Positions 27,167 to 35,378 of a stretch of DNA of 62,420 nucleotides are shown here, piece by piece. Position 1 is the stretch's first letter. Each line of letters starts with the position of its first letter. This stretch comes from Ornithoclostridium sp949298505 (GTDB lineage Bacteria; Bacillota; Clostridia; Christensenellales; UBA3700). The stretch is from positions 1-62,420 of the forward strand of contig CASFWW010000068.1 of NCBI GenBank assembly GCA_949298505.1, read 5' to 3'. The notes below the pieces were generated by a model that saw nothing but the letters and a program-made list of their open reading frames with translations, had not been told where the DNA came from and searched no databases. The position numbers and the translations under genes are program-made.

Positions 27167-27231
27167 CAAGTTATGCTCAGAACAAAAACCTGTCGCCCGG
27201 GAAAAGCTACGGACGACGCGAAGGAGGTCAA

Positions 27232-30200
27232 ATGCTAGAAATAAAGAATCTCGTAAAAGTTTACCGCGCCAAAGGGGGTAACGACGTAAGAGCGATCGAC
27301 GACGTTTCGGTAAACTTCAGCGAAAATGGGATGGTCTTCCTGCTCGGAAAATCGGGTAGCGGTAAGTCCACACTCCTCAACCTGTGCGGCGGACTGGATT
27401 TTCCGGACAGCGGCGAGATCGTTATCAAGGGAAGAAGCAGCAAAGACTTTTCTCAAGCCGATTTCGACAGTTACCGCAACACGTTCGTGGGTTTCGTTTT
27501 CCAGGAATACAACATTCTGGACGAATTCACCGTTGAGGACAACATTGCGCTTGCGCTCGAACTTCAGGGAAAGAGCAAAGACAAGAAAGCGATCGCCGAG
27601 ATCCTTGAAAAGGTGGATCTTGCAGATTTTGCCAAGAGAAAGCCCAACACGCTTTCGGGAGGGCAGAAACAGCGTATCGCGATTGCGAGAGCGCTCGTCA
27701 AGAATCCTGAAATAATCCTTGCGGACGAACCGACGGGCGCGCTTGACTCAAACACGGGCAAGCAGGTGCTTGACACACTGAAGAAGCTGTCTGAAGAGAA
27801 GCTGGTCATCGTCGTATCCCACGACCGCGAATTTGCGGAGCAGTACGGCGACCGCATAATCGAGCTGAAGGACGGCAAGATCATTTCAGACGTGACGAAG
27901 ACGAAGATCGCCGCCGTGGAGACAAGCGACAACGTTTCGTTCATAGGCGACGACACCGTATCCGTCAAAGACGGCTCCGCGCTGACAGACGAAGATCTCG
28001 TCAGGATAAAGGACTTTTTGTCCTCAAAGAAAGGCGGGGCGGTAATCGCAAGCGGAGAAAAAGAAGTTTCCGCATACAAGAAAGCCGCGAAGATCGACGA
28101 AAACAACTCGAAGGAAAGTTTCCGCGATACCGAAAAATCTGATACAAAGAGCAGAGAATACACTGCCGAAGAAAACAAGCTGATCCGTTCGCGCCTGCCG
28201 TTGAGACACGCGCTGCGCATCGGAGCGAGCGGACTCAAGGTCAAGCCGTTCAGGTTGTTCTTCACGGTGCTTCTCTCCGTGGTGGCGTTCGTGATGTTCG
28301 GTCTGTTCTCCACGCTGACTTTCTACAACGCAAAGACGACGGCGGTCAGCACGTATCAGCAGTCGGGCTACGATTATCTTTATTCCGTCAAGAATTACAA
28401 TTACACGACGACGTATTATACTTACGGAAAAGAGACGAACTCCTACACCTCATATTATATGACAAGGTTCACGCCCGACGAACTTGATGCGGCGAAAGAA
28501 AAATACGGCACGGTTTACGGCGCATACAATTTTTCCGCAGCTAATTATCAGAGCAACAGCAGCATCCCGGTCGTCAACACCAAAAACCTCTCGTCTGTCT
28601 ACTATTCGACAAACATCGGTATGTTCGTTGAGGTAAATCAGGATTCGAGCGGCTTCCAACTTCTGACAAGCACGGACCTCGGCGCGTTGGGCAAAAACGA
28701 CGTCGTGATCTCGTCTTTCCTTTTCGATTCGCTGAAACAAGCCGGGCTTTATGACGGCTATTCTGCGTCGAGCGGCTACGTTACGCTGAACGAATACGGA
28801 GACATTGTGGGCAAAACGCTGGCGCTGAACTGCAACGGCTCGTCCAACACGATACCGGTAACCGTACGCGGCGTCTACCAGGCGGCTCCTCCCGAAAAGT
28901 ACGACACGATAAAAGAGGGTACCGAACCTTCAGACAGCGATCTTTCGTCGACGCACCAGCAGTTGATCAAATCCGGCATGTACAGCATGGTGCTTGTCTC
29001 TGAAGAATTTTACGACGAACATCAGATAATCCTGTCCGGCTCAAACTATAAGGATATGTCCAAATATTCTCTCTCGGACTCTCTGTATCTGAATATAAAT
29101 CTTGACGACTCGTATCAGTACCAGCTCTGCTATATACAACATATTGCTCCGGTGAGCGAATATCCGATAGCAGGCGAAAAAGCCGTATTCTTCACAGAAG
29201 GAAAGACATCGCTTGAAAAGAACGAGGTGCTCGTTCCGTTCTCCGCGATCAGCAGCTATCTGGATATCTATATCTCCGACCTGGCAAGCAAACGGGGAAA
29301 AGAAGCCGCAAAAGCGGAATACGACAGACAGATCGCGCTCATCAAAGAAAAATACGCTTCCCTGATCGAATCTTACAGGCAGGAGCAGTATGACTTCTAC
29401 CTCTCCATGGGATATACACCGGAGCAGGCAGAAGAATATGCCGAGTCTTCACTCGTACCGTATATGGAAACCCTTGATCCGAACTTCTACAACAATATAG
29501 ACCAGGCAAGTAACGCCGCCAGTTCGGAAATATACGACTCGTTCTATAACGCTACGAGCATAATCGAAAACGGCATATACTACGAGGACGGCATGAATTT
29601 CGTTGCGACTGAAACCGATCTGAAAGAAGCGTTTGATTTCATGAACGAAAACTGCGACCTTTCGTCTGTCTCCAAAGAAGTTCTGCAACTTTGCGAATCG
29701 TCCGGAAACATTGCGTCTCAGACTGATTTCGTCTGCGCAGGTTTCGTTTACGGCGGATCACTGTACTCGTCGATAACCTACTTCGCGGACGACGTTTACA
29801 CGTCCTTGTTTGCGGAATACGGCAACACCTTTTCAGGCAACGACCCCAACGGAGAATACTATTACGAAGAGACCAGCAAATATAAGGAATCTGCCGACGC
29901 GAAATACAACTATCTGGTGATCCCTTTCCCCGAAAATGACGTTCTCACCGCGATCGTCAACGACGAAAACGTCGTGGCTGACGACGATTCTTTCAGCTGT
30001 CTCTCGTCTCCGCTGTCCGATCAGCTGCAATTCGCGAACTCGTTGATCGAAAGCCTTGAAACCATCTTCCTCTGGGTGGGCATAGGTATGGCGTTGTTCT
30101 CGATGCTGCTGCTTTTCAACTTCATATCGGTATCCATTTCCAACAAGAAGAAGGAGATCGGAATCCTGCGCGCGGTCGGCGCGAGAAGCGTGGACGTATT

Positions 30201-30453
30201 CAAGATCTTCTATTCCGAATCGTCCATCATCACGACGATATGCTACGTGCTGGCAATGGCGGCGTGCTTCGTGATATGCCCGCTGCTCAACAACCAGGTT
30301 GCAGCATCCCTGGGCGCGGCGATATTCTCATTCGGACCTGTGTCGTGGCTGATAATGCTGGGCATCGCCCTCGTCACCTCTGTGATCGCGACCTTCCTGC
30401 CGGTTTATTCCATCTCCAGAAAGAGACCCGTAGAAAGCATACGCGCGCTGTGA
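27232..30453 (+). CDS. ABC transporter with ATPase and FtsX-like permease in one chain (MacB type)
   Basis: 1073 residues. An ATPase occupies 1 to about 225: Walker A GKSGSGKS near 39, signature LSGGQKQR near 142, Walker B IILADEPTGALD near 160. A charged linker follows to about 325. The permease has one helix near 343-367, a very large extracellular domain of about 580 residues (Tyr/Ser/Asp-rich), and three helices in the last 110 residues with the FtsX-type ISNKKKEIGILRAVGARSVDVFK loop. Such mechanotransmission transporters act on peptides, lipids or envelope proteins rather than importing solutes. Monocistronic, strong SD AAGGAGGT, own promoter and terminator. Confidence 0.92.
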   Translation: MLEIKNLVKVYRAKGGNDVRAIDDVSVNFSENGMVFLLGKSGSGKSTLLNLCGGLDFPDSGEIVIKGRSSKDFSQADFDSYRNTFVGFVFQEYNILDEFTVEDNIALALELQGKSKDKKAIAEILEKVDLADFAKRKPNTLSGGQKQRIAIARALVKNPEIILADEPTGALDSNTGKQVLDTLKKLSEEKLVIVVSHDREFAEQYGDRIIELKDGKIISDVTKTKIAAVETSDNVSFIGDDTVSVKDGSALTDEDLVRIKDFLSSKKGGAVIASGEKEVSAYKKAAKIDENNSKESFRDTEKSDTKSREYTAEENKLIRSRLPLRHALRIGASGLKVKPFRLFFTVLLSVVAFVMFGLFSTLTFYNAKTTAVSTYQQSGYDYLYSVKNYNYTTTYYTYGKETNSYTSYYMTRFTPDELDAAKEKYGTVYGAYNFSAANYQSNSSIPVVNTKNLSSVYYSTNIGMFVEVNQDSSGFQLLTSTDLGALGKNDVVISSFLFDSLKQAGLYDGYSASSGYVTLNEYGDIVGKTLALNCNGSSNTIPVTVRGVYQAAPPEKYDTIKEGTEPSDSDLSSTHQQLIKSGMYSMVLVSEEFYDEHQIILSGSNYKDMSKYSLSDSLYLNINLDDSYQYQLCYIQHIAPVSEYPIAGEKAVFFTEGKTSLEKNEVLVPFSAISSYLDIYISDLASKRGKEAAKAEYDRQIALIKEKYASLIESYRQEQYDFYLSMGYTPEQAEEYAESSLVPYMETLDPNFYNNIDQASNAASSEIYDSFYNATSIIENGIYYEDGMNFVATETDLKEAFDFMNENCDLSSVSKEVLQLCESSGNIASQTDFVCAGFVYGGSLYSSITYFADDVYTSLFAEYGNTFSGNDPNGEYYYEETSKYKESADAKYNYLVIPFPENDVLTAIVNDENVVADDDSFSCLSSPLSDQLQFANSLIESLETIFLWVGIGMALFSMLLLFNFISVSISNKKKEIGILRAVGARSVDVFKIFYSESSIITTICYVLAMAACFVICPLLNNQVAASLGAAIFSFGPVSWLIMLGIALVTSVIATFLPVYSISRKRPVESIRAL

Positions 30454-30476
30454 CGCAACGGCTGAAAAAGCAATAA

Positions 30477-30508
30477 GAAAGGGGAGGGAAAATATCTCTC
30501 CCTTTTTC
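30477..30508 (+). terminator. Terminator of the ABC transporter gene
   Basis: GGGAG and CTCCC arms flanked by AAAG/CTTT, then TTTTTCTTTTTT. It lies 25 bases after the stop. The following gap to 30865 is T/C-rich and holds only the rpmH promoter. Confidence 0.7.
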
Positions 30509-30731
30509 TTTTTTCTGCCCGTGTCGATAAAACGCGCTTTTTGCCGCCGTCTTACAGTATTTTGAAAGTTTAAAAATCCTTTTCCTGGAACTGTTTTTCT
30601 TCATACTGCCGCATCCAGAATTTTTTATCTGAGCGCAAAATACGTTCGCGTTGCGCAAGCGGCTTCAGCTTGTGGAGAAAAAACGCGCCTGCGCCAAGTG
30701 CCGATTATTTATTTTCAGTCCGTGAAAATCC

Positions 30732-30761
30732 TTGACACACGTTCTTTATTTATATTATAAT
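30732..30761 (+). promoter_or_regulatory. Promoter of the rpmH operon
   Basis: TTGACA (30732-30737), 18 bases, TATAAT (30756-30761), about 100 bases before rpmH. Confidence 0.75.
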
Positions 30762-30865
30762 ACATTCGCTATTGTGGAAAACAGTTTGCTTTTGCACGCT
30801 TTTTCCACGCCGCACGCGTTTGCGGCAGCCGTATAACGACAATACTAAAAAGAGAGGACAGATAT

Positions 30866-31000
30866 ATGAAGAGAACGTTCCAACCCAAGAAGCGCCAGCG
30901 CAGCAAAGTGCACGGTTTCAGAAAGAGAATGAGCACCACTGCCGGCAGAAACGTCATCAAGAGACGCAGAAACAAGGGCAGAAAGCACCTCAGCGCGTAA
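30866..31000 (+). CDS. rpmH: Ribosomal protein bL34
   Basis: 44 residues, the normal length: MKRTFQPKKRQRSKVHGF, then RKRMSTTAGR and NVIKRRRNKGRKHLSA. This strongly basic protein of the large ribosomal subunit is almost invariant. AGAGAGGA precedes the ATG. It heads the conserved run rpmH-rnpA-yidD-yidC-jag, with three bases to rnpA. The gene was too short to be listed among the longer reading frames but is unmistakable. Confidence 0.97.
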   Translation: MKRTFQPKKRQRSKVHGFRKRMSTTAGRNVIKRRRNKGRKHLSA

Positions 31001-31003
31001 TTT

Positions 31004-31342
31004 ATGCAAAAACGGTATAGGCTGACAAACAGCCGGTCGTTCGACTATCTATACCGTAAAGGCACCTGCGTGAGAGACGGCTGTCTCGTCCTTTATTCCG
31101 CCCCGTCGAGCAGAGGCATGCGCGTCGGCTTTTCGGTGGGGAAGAAGGTGGGCAAGAGCGTCGTACGCAACAAGACCAAGAGAAGACTGAAAGAGGCCTT
31201 CCGCAAACATATTCCGGAAATTAAACGCGGTTTCAACTATCTGATCGTAGCGCGTCCGCAAGCGGCGGAATGCGATTTCGCGACGTTGGAGAACAATCTT
31301 TTGGTTCTGCTCGCAAAGGCGGGCGCAACGGTGGCGCAATGA
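31004..31342 (+). CDS. rnpA: Ribonuclease P protein component
   Basis: 112 residues. It binds the RNase P RNA and helps remove tRNA 5' leaders. The RNR signature is present as SVGKKVGKSVVRNKTKRRLKE near 45-65, preceded by LTNSRSFDYLYRKG. The ATG lies three bases after rpmH with no clear SD, so translation is probably coupled. Its stop overlaps the start of yidD (ATGA). Confidence 0.95.
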   Translation: MQKRYRLTNSRSFDYLYRKGTCVRDGCLVLYSAPSSRGMRVGFSVGKKVGKSVVRNKTKRRLKEAFRKHIPEIKRGFNYLIVARPQAAECDFATLENNLLVLLAKAGATVAQ

Positions 31343-31578
31343 GTCTGGTTTCACGCGCCGTCGGCATTTACAAGAGATATTACAACCCACTTTTCGCAGG
31401 CAACTGCAAGTATACGCCGAGCTGTTCGGCTTATATGGTGCAGGCGGTCAGGAAGCGCGGATTCGCGGTGGGAGTAATTCTCGGAATATGGCGTATTCTC
31501 AGGTGCAACCCCTTTTCAAAAGGCGGTTTTGATCCCGTCAAAGACGATTTGAGAGGTCGTGCAAAATGGCTTTTATGA
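31339..31578 (+). CDS. yidD: Membrane protein insertion efficiency factor YidD
   Basis: 79 residues. The family core is obvious: YKRYYNPLFAGNCKYTPSCSAYMVQAV, with the paired Cys, and WRILRCNPFSKGGFDPV. This small amphipathic peripheral membrane protein assists YidC-dependent insertion. ATG 31339 overlaps the rnpA stop. The frame is open further upstream, but that part is the rnpA coding sequence in another frame. The end overlaps yidC by 13 bases. Confidence 0.95.
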   Translation: MSLVSRAVGIYKRYYNPLFAGNCKYTPSCSAYMVQAVRKRGFAVGVILGIWRILRCNPFSKGGFDPVKDDLRGRAKWLL

Positions 31579-32582
31579 ACACTCTGCTTTCTGCGGAGAT
31601 GACAAACCTCGTCGGTAAATTCCTGCTGGTGCTGTATAATGCGATCGGCGATTTCGGCTGGACTGTCGTGGTATTTACGATGCTGCTCAAGACGGTCGTA
31701 CTTCCGCTGGACATCTGGCAGAAAATTTCCATGCGCAAACAGTCCAAGGCGATGGAGCGCATACGCCCGCAACTGGAAAAGTTGCAGAAACAGTATGCAA
31801 ATCACCCTGACATTCTGCGCCAGAAACAGGCTGAACTCCAGAAAAAAGAGAAGATCCACGTTTTCGCTTCCTGTCTCCCGATGATCATCACGATCGTGAT
31901 ATTCTTCGTGGTCTGGGCAGGTTTCAGAGCGCTCGTCGCTTACGAAAACGAAGTGATCGTAGAAAAGCTGATGGCGATCTACAACGACAACATTGCAAAA
32001 GTGCAGGCGGGCACCATGTCCATGGACGAGCTCAACACCTTGCTCGCTCAGAGTTACGATCTGCACAGCTGGCTGTGGGTCAAAAACGTATTTATGTCAG
32101 ATATCGGCACCAACGTTATCCCCGATATCGACACCTTCCTCGGCACGATCGGCGCGACGATGCCCGAGCTTTCGCCCGGACTTACGTACGACAAGCTGGT
32201 CGGACCGGCAATGGATCTGTACAACAAGCAGTCCTTCTGGGACGCGGCGAGATGGAACGGTTACTTCGGCCTGCCGATCCTGTCCATCGCGACTAGCTTT
32301 ATCAGCACCAAGCTGATGCAGAGTCAGAACCCGCAGATGCCCACCGGCACCGAGGAACAGCAAAAAACCCAACAGACTACCACCAAGATATTGAATTACG
32401 TAATGCCGCTTATGCTGGGCGTTTTCGCGATCATGTACAGCGCCGCCTTCGCGATATATTACTTCCTGAGCAACGTGTATTCCACCGTGGTAAGTCTTGT
32501 GTTCAATCTCATTGTGAAAAGTAAAGACAAGAAGGAAAAGGACATGATCCTGTCCAAGACCTACGTCGGAGGAAAAAAATGA
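31566..32582 (+). CDS. yidC: Membrane protein insertase YidC/Oxa1
   Basis: 338 residues with five or so helices. The first conserved helix contains GDFGWTVVVFTMLLKTVVLPL; the positively charged residue of the hydrophilic groove is Lys here, as in several Gram-positive homologues. The charged cytosolic hairpin MRKQSKAMERIRPQLEKLQ follows. An extracellular loop of about 130 residues between helices 2 and 3 is longer than in Bacillus SpoIIIJ. GAGAGGT supplies the SD. Four-base overlap with jag. Confidence 0.93.
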   Translation: MAFMNTLLSAEMTNLVGKFLLVLYNAIGDFGWTVVVFTMLLKTVVLPLDIWQKISMRKQSKAMERIRPQLEKLQKQYANHPDILRQKQAELQKKEKIHVFASCLPMIITIVIFFVVWAGFRALVAYENEVIVEKLMAIYNDNIAKVQAGTMSMDELNTLLAQSYDLHSWLWVKNVFMSDIGTNVIPDIDTFLGTIGATMPELSPGLTYDKLVGPAMDLYNKQSFWDAARWNGYFGLPILSIATSFISTKLMQSQNPQMPTGTEEQQKTQQTTTKILNYVMPLMLGVFAIMYSAAFAIYYFLSNVYSTVVSLVFNLIVKSKDKKEKDMILSKTYVGGKK

Positions 32583-33403
32583 AAGAAATAGAAATCACGG
32601 CGTCCAGTTACGAGGACGCTCTCGCCCAGGCTCTCGAAGCGCTCGGGCTCAGAGAAGATCAGGTCGAAGCTCAGATCGTAAAGCAGACCGGTCTCATCCG
32701 CAAAAAGGTGACCGTCAAGGTCACTCAGAAGGCAACGGCTAAAGACATCGCGATAGAGTTCATCAACGCGCTCATTCAGAAGATGGGGCTTGACTGCTCC
32801 GCAGAGATCAGGGAAGAGGAGGACGCTTATTACGTTTCCGTATCCGGCAAGGATACCGCGACCCTCATCGGTTACCGCGGCGACGTGCTCGACTGCGTAC
32901 AGTATCTGACCCTGCTTGTCGTGAACAAGACGATCGATCTTGACAAGAGGATCATCATAGACGGCGAAAATTACAGAGAAAAGAGAACGGCGGTTCTCTC
33001 GAAGCTGGCAAAGAAACTGGCTATAAAGGCTGCCAAGACGGGCAGAGACGTCGCGCTCGAACCGATGAACCCGTTCGAAAGACGCGTGATCCATTCCGCG
33101 CTCGCAGACGACAAGTTCGTCACCACCGAAAGCGAAGGCGAAGAACCCAACCGCTATATCGTCATAAAGCCCAACAAGAGAAGTCATTCCGATCGTCCCC
33201 GCAGAGGAGGCAACGGAGGCAGACAAGGCGGCAGGCAGGGGGGAAGCAGGTACAATTCTTCAACTTCTTCCGCTCCCGTCCAGAAAAAGGAGCCGGTCGA
33301 AGAAAAGCCGAAGGATATGTACAATCACGAGTACAGCATCAACTTCAAGCGCACCGGCGGCGGCAAGCTGAGAAGTTTCGGCGAAAAGAAACGCACTTTC
33401 TGA
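32579..33403 (+). CDS. jag: RNA-binding protein Jag/KhpB (SpoIIIJ-associated)
   Basis: 274 residues. A Jag_N domain (1-50, with the KxxGL-I-RKKVTVKV motif) is followed by a KH domain with TLIGYRGDVLDCVQYL near 100 and an R3H domain with EPMNPFERRVIHSAL near 160-175. The C-terminal 75 residues are an unusual Gly/Arg-rich RGG-like stretch and a Lys/Glu-rich end, which probably adds RNA affinity. In Firmicutes KhpB pairs with KhpA to bind RNAs affecting division. Last gene of the rpmH run, closed by the terminator at 33417. Confidence 0.93.
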   Translation: MKEIEITASSYEDALAQALEALGLREDQVEAQIVKQTGLIRKKVTVKVTQKATAKDIAIEFINALIQKMGLDCSAEIREEEDAYYVSVSGKDTATLIGYRGDVLDCVQYLTLLVVNKTIDLDKRIIIDGENYREKRTAVLSKLAKKLAIKAAKTGRDVALEPMNPFERRVIHSALADDKFVTTESEGEEPNRYIVIKPNKRSHSDRPRRGGNGGRQGGRQGGSRYNSSTSSAPVQKKEPVEEKPKDMYNHEYSINFKRTGGGKLRSFGEKKRTF

Positions 33404-33416
33404 TTTTAAAAATATG

Positions 33417-33448
33417 CGGCGTATCCGTAAAGGTACGCCGTTTTTTTT
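33417..33448 (+). terminator. Terminator of the rpmH-jag operon
   Basis: CGGCGTA pairs with TACGCCG, followed by eight T, 14 bases after the jag stop. Confidence 0.9.
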
Positions 33449-33558
33449 GTTGAATTTTATGATCGTAAGATCTATAATTATTACAGACGCTATTGCCCGG
33501 TCTCCCGGCTATTCTTCAGATCGTTTACGCGGCGCACGATCTGCTCCTGACACGCGGT

Positions 33559-33756
33559 TGCCTGCGGTAGCATGTAGTTTCAAGCCTTGTTTCTTGTATC
33601 TGACTACATAATGCAAAGCTTTACAATACACCTGTAATTGTTCTATGCTACATTAACCGTAACTAGTATTTACTCGCGATAGCCGTCTGATGCCGCCGGT
33701 CACACCGGGACGGAAATTTGCCGCTTTAAACCTTGTCGTATTATTCTGGTCCGGTA
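33559..33756 (+). mobile_element. MITE copy 3 (left end missing)
   Basis: Matches copy 2 from GCGGTAGCATG to the right terminal repeat TTATTCTGGTCCGG plus TA. The first 150 bases of the element are missing. It makes up most of the 445-base gap between jag and the first MORN gene; the remainder shows nothing. Confidence 0.8.
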
Positions 33757-33848
33757 TACCGTAAAAAGTTGTGCGCAGATCAGTAATTTACGCGCCCGTG
33801 TTCATAAAATACAACTGCGGACATTTGCGTCCGCAAAAGGAGAAGCAT

Positions 33849-34388
33849 ATGGATCTGATGTCAAAATACAGAGAGTGCCCGTTCCGCGAGGTGAAAAACG
33901 GACAGGGCAAAAGCATCACACGGTCGCACGACAGATATTATTGCGGTCAGATAGAAGACGGAGTGTGCAACGGCTACGGCGTTATGTACTGCGCCAACGG
34001 ATCTGCTTTTTGCGGAAAATTGCTTTACGGTAAACCCCACGAGGGCACTTATGCCTACGCAAACGGCGAGATCTTCGACGGCAGCTGGCTGTACGACAAA
34101 CCGAGAATCGGCACCTACCGCTACAAGAACGGCGACGTCTTTGAGGGTACGTTTAACGACGGGGTCAAATGTCAAGGCGTCTATTATTTCGCAAACGGCG
34201 ACGTTTACGACGGCAGTTTCGACGAAAACGGTCAATTCTCGGGCATGGGCGTTTACACCTGGAAAAACGGGGAGAAATACGACGGTCACTGGCATCAGGG
34301 ATACCGCAACGGGTACGGCACGATGTATTATAAAAACGGCACTTCAAAATCGTGCTATTGGCACAAAAACCAGCCCACCGACTGGTGA
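33849..34388 (+). CDS. MORN-repeat protein, shorter paralogue
   Basis: 179 residues made almost wholly of about six MORN repeats (for example EGTYAYANGEIFDGSWL, GTYRYKNGDVFEGTF, GVYYFANGDVYDGSF, GVYTWKNGEKYDGHW). MORN sheets are beta-hairpin ribbons that bind lipids or proteins. The short N-terminus MDLMSKYRECPF is shared with the next gene (MDLKKLYEECPL), so the two arose by duplication. ATG 33849 follows AGGAGAAGCAT. No signal peptide or catalytic domain is visible. The function is unknown. Confidence 0.85.
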   Translation: MDLMSKYRECPFREVKNGQGKSITRSHDRYYCGQIEDGVCNGYGVMYCANGSAFCGKLLYGKPHEGTYAYANGEIFDGSWLYDKPRIGTYRYKNGDVFEGTFNDGVKCQGVYYFANGDVYDGSFDENGQFSGMGVYTWKNGEKYDGHWHQGYRNGYGTMYYKNGTSKSCYWHKNQPTDW

Positions 34389-34512
34389 TCGGAAAAAGCG
34401 TCCGCATGAAACGTAGTTACTTTGCGTTCCGCGAAGAATATTTACAAGTGCAAAGCGCCGTGTTATGATAATAAAAAACGGCTGTATCGAGCTGTAAATC
34501 ACAGGAGATATT

Positions 34513-35334
34513 ATGGATCTGAAAAAATTGTATGAGGAATGTCCTCTTGAAGAAAACGTACAGAACGGGCAGGGCAAATTCATCGGCGAGACAGGCATCT
34601 TCTTTTACAAAGGAGACTTCAAAGACGGACGCATGCACGGAACAGGCACTATGATCTATGACAACGGCACGGTCTGCACGGGAGACTTTGTGAACGGATC
34701 CTTTCACGGCAAGGGCACGGTGACCTGGAGCAACGGTTCAAAATATACCGGCGACATTGCTCATGGCAACCTTACCGGTAAAGGCTCCTATCTTTATACC
34801 AACGGCGCGCTTTATTCCGGCGACGTCGTAAACGGCGCGGTTTCCGGCAAAGGGATCTGCAAATGGAATACCGGTGAAGTTTATGCCGGCGATTACGTCG
34901 ACGAAAAACGCACCGGCAAAGCCGTGAACATATGGAAAAACGGCAAACTGTACGCCGGCGATTTCGTCGACGGAAAGCTGATGGGAAAGGGCACGATGAT
35001 CCTCCCTGACGGAGACGTTTACATGGGCGACTTCGTCGACAACAATTTTGAAGGAGACGGCACCTACGTCTTTAAAAACGGCGACGTCTACGTCGGAAAA
35101 TTCAGATCGGGTTACAGGACCGGTCAAGGAATGCTTTACACAAGCAACGGGGATTTTTACTCGGGAAATTTCAAAGAGAACGAGTTTGACGGAGAAGGAG
35201 AATTGTTCATGTCGGACGGCACGAAAAAATTCGGCGCTTTCAAAGAAGGAGAATTGGTAAAAGGCTCAATCCTCTCCGGAGACGGCACGCTGTCTTTCGT
35301 CGGGATGAACGACGACGACAGCTACACCAAATAA
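34513..35334 (+). CDS. MORN-repeat protein, longer paralogue
   Basis: 273 residues with about ten MORN repeats of 22-23 residues, each with a variant of G-x-G-x-x-x-Y-x-N-G-x-x-Y-x-G-D-F. There is no signal sequence or membrane helix, so it is probably cytosolic or peripheral. It starts after AGGAGATATT, 124 bases behind its paralogue. The pair interrupts the usual jag-mnmE neighbourhood and is closed by the terminator at 35348. A guess would be a scaffold at the membrane. Confidence 0.87.
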   Translation: MDLKKLYEECPLEENVQNGQGKFIGETGIFFYKGDFKDGRMHGTGTMIYDNGTVCTGDFVNGSFHGKGTVTWSNGSKYTGDIAHGNLTGKGSYLYTNGALYSGDVVNGAVSGKGICKWNTGEVYAGDYVDEKRTGKAVNIWKNGKLYAGDFVDGKLMGKGTMILPDGDVYMGDFVDNNFEGDGTYVFKNGDVYVGKFRSGYRTGQGMLYTSNGDFYSGNFKENEFDGEGELFMSDGTKKFGAFKEGELVKGSILSGDGTLSFVGMNDDDSYTK

Positions 35335-35347
35335 AAAAGAAACGCTG

Positions 35348-35378
35348 AAAAGGCTTCCCGTGAAGGAAGCTTTTTTTA
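35348..35378 (+). terminator. Terminator between MORN gene and mnmE
   Basis: GCTTCC and GGAAGC around CGTGAA, followed by seven T. It overlaps the mnmE stop codon on the other strand; both genes converge here. Confidence 0.85.

Larger units (their letters stand above)
21658..27231. other. 5.6-kb region without a convincing gene
   Basis: Many short frames exist on both strands but none has a credible SD, start and composition. What it does hold: a split inverted repeat at 22268, parS-like sites at 22451, 24159 and 25452, two exact DnaA boxes at 25428 and 25480, a MITE fragment at 23132 and a full MITE at 26603, a 77-base tandem repeat at 23795, 19-base repeats at 23986, an inverted repeat at 24186, and a plus-strand terminator at 25342. 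Between 26.32 and 27.06 kb a phrase like CTTTCGGACCGGGCATATCTG recurs in degraded form about five times. The plus strand is C/T-rich through 20.4-26.5 kb. Confidence 0.7.
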
